From JAWWPG01 sp038232255 (GTDB lineage: Bacteria > Actinomycetota > Actinomycetes > Propionibacteriales > Nocardioidaceae): a DNA stretch of 9,827 nt. The notes beneath the pieces were generated by a model. The model saw only the letters and a list, made by a program, of their open reading frames with translations, had not been told where the DNA came from and did no database searches. Positions 6,926 through 9,827 of the stretch are shown piece after piece. The stretch covers positions 1 through 9,827 of the forward strand of contig JBBSIF010000102.1 in NCBI GenBank assembly GCA_038232255.1, given 5' to 3'. Numbering within the stretch: position 1 is the stretch's first letter; each line of letters opens with the position of its first letter. A program made the translations under genes and the position numbers.

Positions 6926-7695
6926 CGCGACACCACACCCGCCCGGACCAGCAGGTCGACGACGGCCGGGGCCGCCGCTGCGCCCTCACCCAGGATCTCG
7001 ACGTTGCTCGGCTGCTGCGGTGGCAGCTTCAGCCGCACCCGCCCGGAGCCGACCGGCTCCACCTCCGAGACCCGCATCTCCACCGGGGTCCGCTTGGCCT
7101 TCATCCGGCCAGGGATTGATGGATAACGAGGCTCGATACCGCCCTCCTGCACCGCAACCACGGCTGGTAGCGGCAGCTCGAAGACCTCCGTTCCGTCCGG
7201 GCCGTCGCCACGAGCGACGACGGTCTGCCCGGAGACCTCGACGGTCGAGACGCCGGTCACGACCGGCCGGCCGAGCCGGTAGGCCAGCCGCACCCCCACC
7301 TGGAAGTCACCGGTGTCGGCCGCGTCGTTCCCGACCAGGACGAGCTCGTACGCCGACCCGGCGGCCTCGTGGTCCTGGACCACTGTGGTGATGGCGGCGG
7401 CGACGTCAGCCGGCCCGAGGGAGTCGACCGGCGCCTCCACGAGCACAGCGCCCGTGCACCCGACGGCTATCGCGTCGCGGAGCTGGGCCAGGGCGTCGGA
7501 CGAGCCGACGGTGAGCACGGTCGCCTCGCCACCCGTCGCCTTCGCGACCTGGATGGCGAGCTCGACCGCGCACTCCTCATGAGGGCTCACGGTATATCCC
7601 ACGTGCCGGGCGTCGATCGTCTGGCTGTCTTCGGAGAGCAGGATCTGCCCTGACGTCTCAGGGACCCTCTTGATGCACACGAGCACGTTCGTCAC
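6922..7695 (-). CDS. etfB: Electron transfer flavoprotein beta subunit
   Basis: 257 residues, usual length for EtfB/FixA, which supplies the AMP site and the docking loop for partner dehydrogenases. It begins TNVLVCIKRVPET, the typical ETF-beta N-terminus (CxKRVP). VSPHEECAVELAIQ (36-49) and GNDAADTGDFQVG (122-134) match the nucleotide-binding part. FELPLPAVVAVQEGG-EPRY (172-191) is the family signature region. It is followed by YPSIPGRMKAKR (191-202), the counterpart of the recognition loop of human ETF, where Leu195 contacts dehydrogenases; here that place is taken by Ile194. The GTG start is supported by an AGGGG 6 bases upstream and lies 2 bases after the dehydrogenase stop. The pairing with etfA and the tight spacing argue for an ETF dedicated to this dehydrogenase rather than the general fatty-acid ETF, though it may serve other enzymes. 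Confidence 0.95.
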   Translation of the reverse strand: MTNVLVCIKRVPETSGQILLSEDSQTIDARHVGYTVSPHEECAVELAIQVAKATGGEATVLTVGSSDALAQLRDAIAVGCTGAVLVEAPVDSLGPADVAAAITTVVQDHEAAGSAYELVLVGNDAADTGDFQVGVRLAYRLGRPVVTGVSTVEVSGQTVVARGDGPDGTEVFELPLPAVVAVQEGGIEPRYPSIPGRMKAKRTPVEMRVSEVEPVGSGRVRLKLPPQQPSNVEILGEGAAAAPAVVDLLVRAGVVSR

Positions 7696-7697
7696 GG

Positions 7698-9827
7698 TCA
7701 GCCCCTGATCCGCTCGTTGGTGGGGTCGAAGAGCGGCGTGGCGTCGGCCGAGTCGACCGTCACGGGATAGCGCTCTTCGAGGTAGTCGACGGCCAGCGGC
7801 GTACCGACGGCGGCCTGGCTGGGGGGGAGGTAGGCCATCAGCACGTGCTTGCCCAGGGACGGGGCGGAGCCCGCGGAGGTCACGTAGGAGCGGTGTCCGT
7901 GCCCGTCGACCAGTGGGTCGCCCTCGCGGGTGACGATCGGCTCACCCCCGAGCATGTAGCGCAACGTGCCGTCCGACGACGTGTGGTCGTCCACGGTGAG
8001 GGTGCACAGCACCGCTGCGGGCTCCTCAGCCCGCTGCTTGAGGTACGCCTCGCGGCCGATGAAGTCCGCGTCCTTGACCTTCGGTCGCATCATGCCTGCC
8101 TCGACGACGGTCCGCTCGGTGTCGAGCTCGGCCCCGTGCGCCCGGTAGGACTTCTCGAGGCGCCCGGTCGTGCCGTAGACGCCGATGCCGACCGGCACCA
8201 TCCCGTGCGGCCGGCCCGCCTCCTCGACCAGGTCCCACAGGCGGGCGCCTTGCTCCATGGGGACGTAGAGCTCCCAGCCGAGCTCCCCGACGTACGAGAT
8301 GCGGGAGGCGAGCACGGAAAGCGCGCCGACCTCGAGAGTGCGGCAGCTGCCGAACCTGAACGCGTCATGGCCGATGTCCGCGTCGGTGAGAGCGCCGAGG
8401 ATGTCGCGCGCGCGCGGGCCCCAGAGCCCGATCGTGGTGTACGCCGACGTCTGGTCGACGACCTCGGCGCCGTCACCGGCCGGCAGGTGGTCGGCGAACC
8501 ACTTCCGGTCGATGTTGCCGGTGGCGCCTCCGGTGACCACGCGGAAGCGGTCCGGGCCGAGCCGCATGATCGTCAGGTCGGAGCGGAAACCGCCACGGTC
8601 GTCGAGCACCGGGGTGTAGACGACCCGGCCGGGTGCCACGTCCATCTGCCCGACGGCGATCCGCTGCACGGCGTCGAGGGCACCACTTCCGACGATGTCG
8701 AAGAGCGCAAACGCCGACAGGTCGACAAGACCGGCACGCTCCCGCATCGCCAGGTGCTCCGCGTTGATGATCGGTGACCACCAGCGCGCGTCCCACTCCG
8801 CGGACCGGGGCATCACGGCGTCTCCGTAGTCGCCGAGCAGCCCGGCGTTGGACTCGTACCAGAACGGGCGCTCCCATCCCGCCGCCTCGAAGAAGACGGC
8901 GCCCAGCTCGCGCTCGCGTGCGTGCATCGGGGCCAGCCGCACGTTGCGGTTGCTGCCCCACTGCTCGGACGGGTGGACGATGCCATATGTCTTGTTGAAG
9001 GCTTCCGACGTCCGGGCCCTGACGTGGGCGCGGGTGCGCTGGCAGGGGTAGAAGCGCGCGATGTCGGAGTGGTGGACGTCATACTCCGGGTTGCCGTCCG
9101 TCATCCACTCGGCGACGAGCCGTCCGACGCCCGGTCCTTCCTTCACCCACACGGCCGCCGCGGACCACAGGCCCTTGACCTCGGGGGTCTCGCCGAGGAT
9201 CGGGAAGCCGTCGGGCGTCAGCGACAGCAGACCGTTGATGGCGTAGCGGATCTCCACCTCGGGGTTGCCGAGAACCTCCGGCATCAGCTCGAGGGCCTGC
9301 TCTAGCTGCGGGTCGAAGTCATCGTCGGTGAAGGGCATCTCCGTCGGCGACAGCTTGGCCTGCTCGATGGACGGGATGTCCTCGGGATCGAGGAGGATCG
9401 GCCGGTGGGCGTAGGAGCCGACCTCCATGTCACCGCCGTGCTGACGCTCGTAGCAGAACGTGTCCATGTCGCGGATGATCGGGAACGAGATCTCGCCTAC
9501 GGTTCCGCTCAGCTGCGGCACAGGTCCGACGCTGATCATCTGGTGCACCGCCGGCGTCAGTGGGATCGACGCTCCCGCCATCCTGGCCAGCTTGGGGCTC
9601 CAGACTCCACACGCGATGACGACGGTCTCGGCCTCGATGTCGCCGCCCGTCGTGCGCACCCGCCGGATCGCGCCGTCCTCGACGTCGAGACCGGTCACCT
9701 CGACGGTGGACACGACGTGCAGCGCCTCGAGCTGCTGTGCCTTCTCCCGCATCAGCGTGCCCGCGCGCAAGGAGTCGACGACACCGACGCCCGGTGTCCA
9801 GAAGGCGCCGACGATGACGGACGGATC
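7698..9827 (-). CDS. Dimethylglycine/sarcosine dehydrogenase, FAD oxidoreductase fused to GcvT-like folate domain (N-terminus outside window)
   Basis: The frame stays open to the right edge, giving 709 visible residues; the TTG at 9770 is internal. Relatives have about 810-870, so perhaps 100-150 N-terminal residues with the FAD GxGxxG motif are missing. Residues numbered from the edge: the DAO-type oxidoreductase part includes FWTPGVGVVDS (9-19), VVIACGVWSP (69-78) and INGLLSLTPDGFPILGETPEV (197-217); a middle linker domain includes WERPFWYES (318-326); the GcvT fold includes EHLAMRERAGLVDLS (357-371), SYVGELGWELYVP (511-523), VPVGIGVYGTTGRLEKSYRAHG (544-565); then a GcvT C-terminal barrel. 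Such enzymes demethylate dimethylglycine or sarcosine and pass the one-carbon unit to tetrahydrofolate, forming 5,10-methylenetetrahydrofolate. Family members include ETF-linked dehydrogenases and an oxygen-using oxidase; the adjacent etfBA favours a dehydrogenase. Dimethylglycine and sarcosine cannot be told apart here. Confidence 0.88.
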   Translation of the reverse strand, partial: DPSVIVGAFWTPGVGVVDSLRAGTLMREKAQQLEALHVVSTVEVTGLDVEDGAIRRVRTTGGDIEAETVVIACGVWSPKLARMAGASIPLTPAVHQMISVGPVPQLSGTVGEISFPIIRDMDTFCYERQHGGDMEVGSYAHRPILLDPEDIPSIEQAKLSPTEMPFTDDDFDPQLEQALELMPEVLGNPEVEIRYAINGLLSLTPDGFPILGETPEVKGLWSAAAVWVKEGPGVGRLVAEWMTDGNPEYDVHHSDIARFYPCQRTRAHVRARTSEAFNKTYGIVHPSEQWGSNRNVRLAPMHARERELGAVFFEAAGWERPFWYESNAGLLGDYGDAVMPRSAEWDARWWSPIINAEHLAMRERAGLVDLSAFALFDIVGSGALDAVQRIAVGQMDVAPGRVVYTPVLDDRGGFRSDLTIMRLGPDRFRVVTGGATGNIDRKWFADHLPAGDGAEVVDQTSAYTTIGLWGPRARDILGALTDADIGHDAFRFGSCRTLEVGALSVLASRISYVGELGWELYVPMEQGARLWDLVEEAGRPHGMVPVGIGVYGTTGRLEKSYRAHGAELDTERTVVEAGMMRPKVKDADFIGREAYLKQRAEEPAAVLCTLTVDDHTSSDGTLRYMLGGEPIVTREGDPLVDGHGHRSYVTSAGSAPSLGKHVLMAYLPPSQAAVGTPLAVDYLEERYPVTVDSADATPLFDPTNERIRG
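7702..7706 (-). promoter_or_regulatory. Ribosome binding site of etfB
   Basis: On the - strand AGGGG lies inside the last two codons of the dehydrogenase gene, 6 bases before the etfB GTG at 7695. It supports the GTG start and coupling to the upstream gene. Confidence 0.55.

Noticed and set aside
7821..7827. Run of seven G as a possible frameshift site
   Set aside because: The frame continues with sensible sequence on both sides (AYLPPSQAAVG on the - strand), so neither a sequencing slip nor programmed frameshifting is supported.
8405..8416. Alternating GC run (gcgcgcgcgcgg-like)
   Set aside because: It encodes an ordinary segment of the dehydrogenase (GPRARDI) and is expected by chance in a genome this GC-rich.
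7845..8777. 310-codon + strand frame opposite the demethylating dehydrogenase
   Set aside because: It is a shadow of the conserved GcvT-type domain, with no recognisable motif.
9768..9770. TTG as the start of the dimethylglycine/sarcosine dehydrogenase
   Set aside because: The same frame stays open to 9827 and encodes FWTPGVGVVDS, a conserved part of this oxidoreductase, so the true start is outside the window.

Overview
This is a high-GC window with no rRNA, tRNA, mobile element or CRISPR. The third codon positions are strongly G/C, GTG starts are used, and genes join through ATGA or TGATG overlaps. Together with the protein sequences this suggests an actinobacterium; a Nocardioidaceae-like organism is a guess. 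The content is a coherent choline / glycine betaine island made of two convergent operons.

Left operon (+ strand, 1-5877). It opens with the last 27 codons of an aldehyde dehydrogenase, probably betaine aldehyde dehydrogenase. Then come choline dehydrogenase (betA), a ProV-type ATPase with a shortened CBS tail, a 666-residue permease carrying two complete ProW-like halves in one chain, and an OpuAC/ProX-type lipoprotein binding protein. Genes up to the permease overlap by 1-4 bases. The binding-protein gene sits 36 bases downstream with its own strong ribosome binding site.

Right operon (- strand, 9827-5936). It is read as a dimethylglycine/sarcosine dehydrogenase fused to a GcvT-like folate domain (5' end outside the window), then etfB, then etfA. 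Spacing is 2 bases between the first two and a 4-base overlap between the last two. The two operons converge on a perfect 12-bp inverted repeat whose loop holds the etfA stop codon. This is the likely shared terminator.

Inferred pathway: the ABC importer brings in choline and/or glycine betaine. BetA and the aldehyde dehydrogenase oxidise choline to glycine betaine. After a first demethylation that is not encoded here, the folate-linked dehydrogenase removes methyl groups from dimethylglycine and/or sarcosine, passing electrons to EtfBA and one-carbon units to tetrahydrofolate. The island could therefore serve osmoprotection and carbon/nitrogen supply together. There is no gene-free stretch over 60 bases. 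I see no clearly new system: the most notable points are the double permease, the single-CBS ATPase, the dedicated ETF and the junction hairpin.
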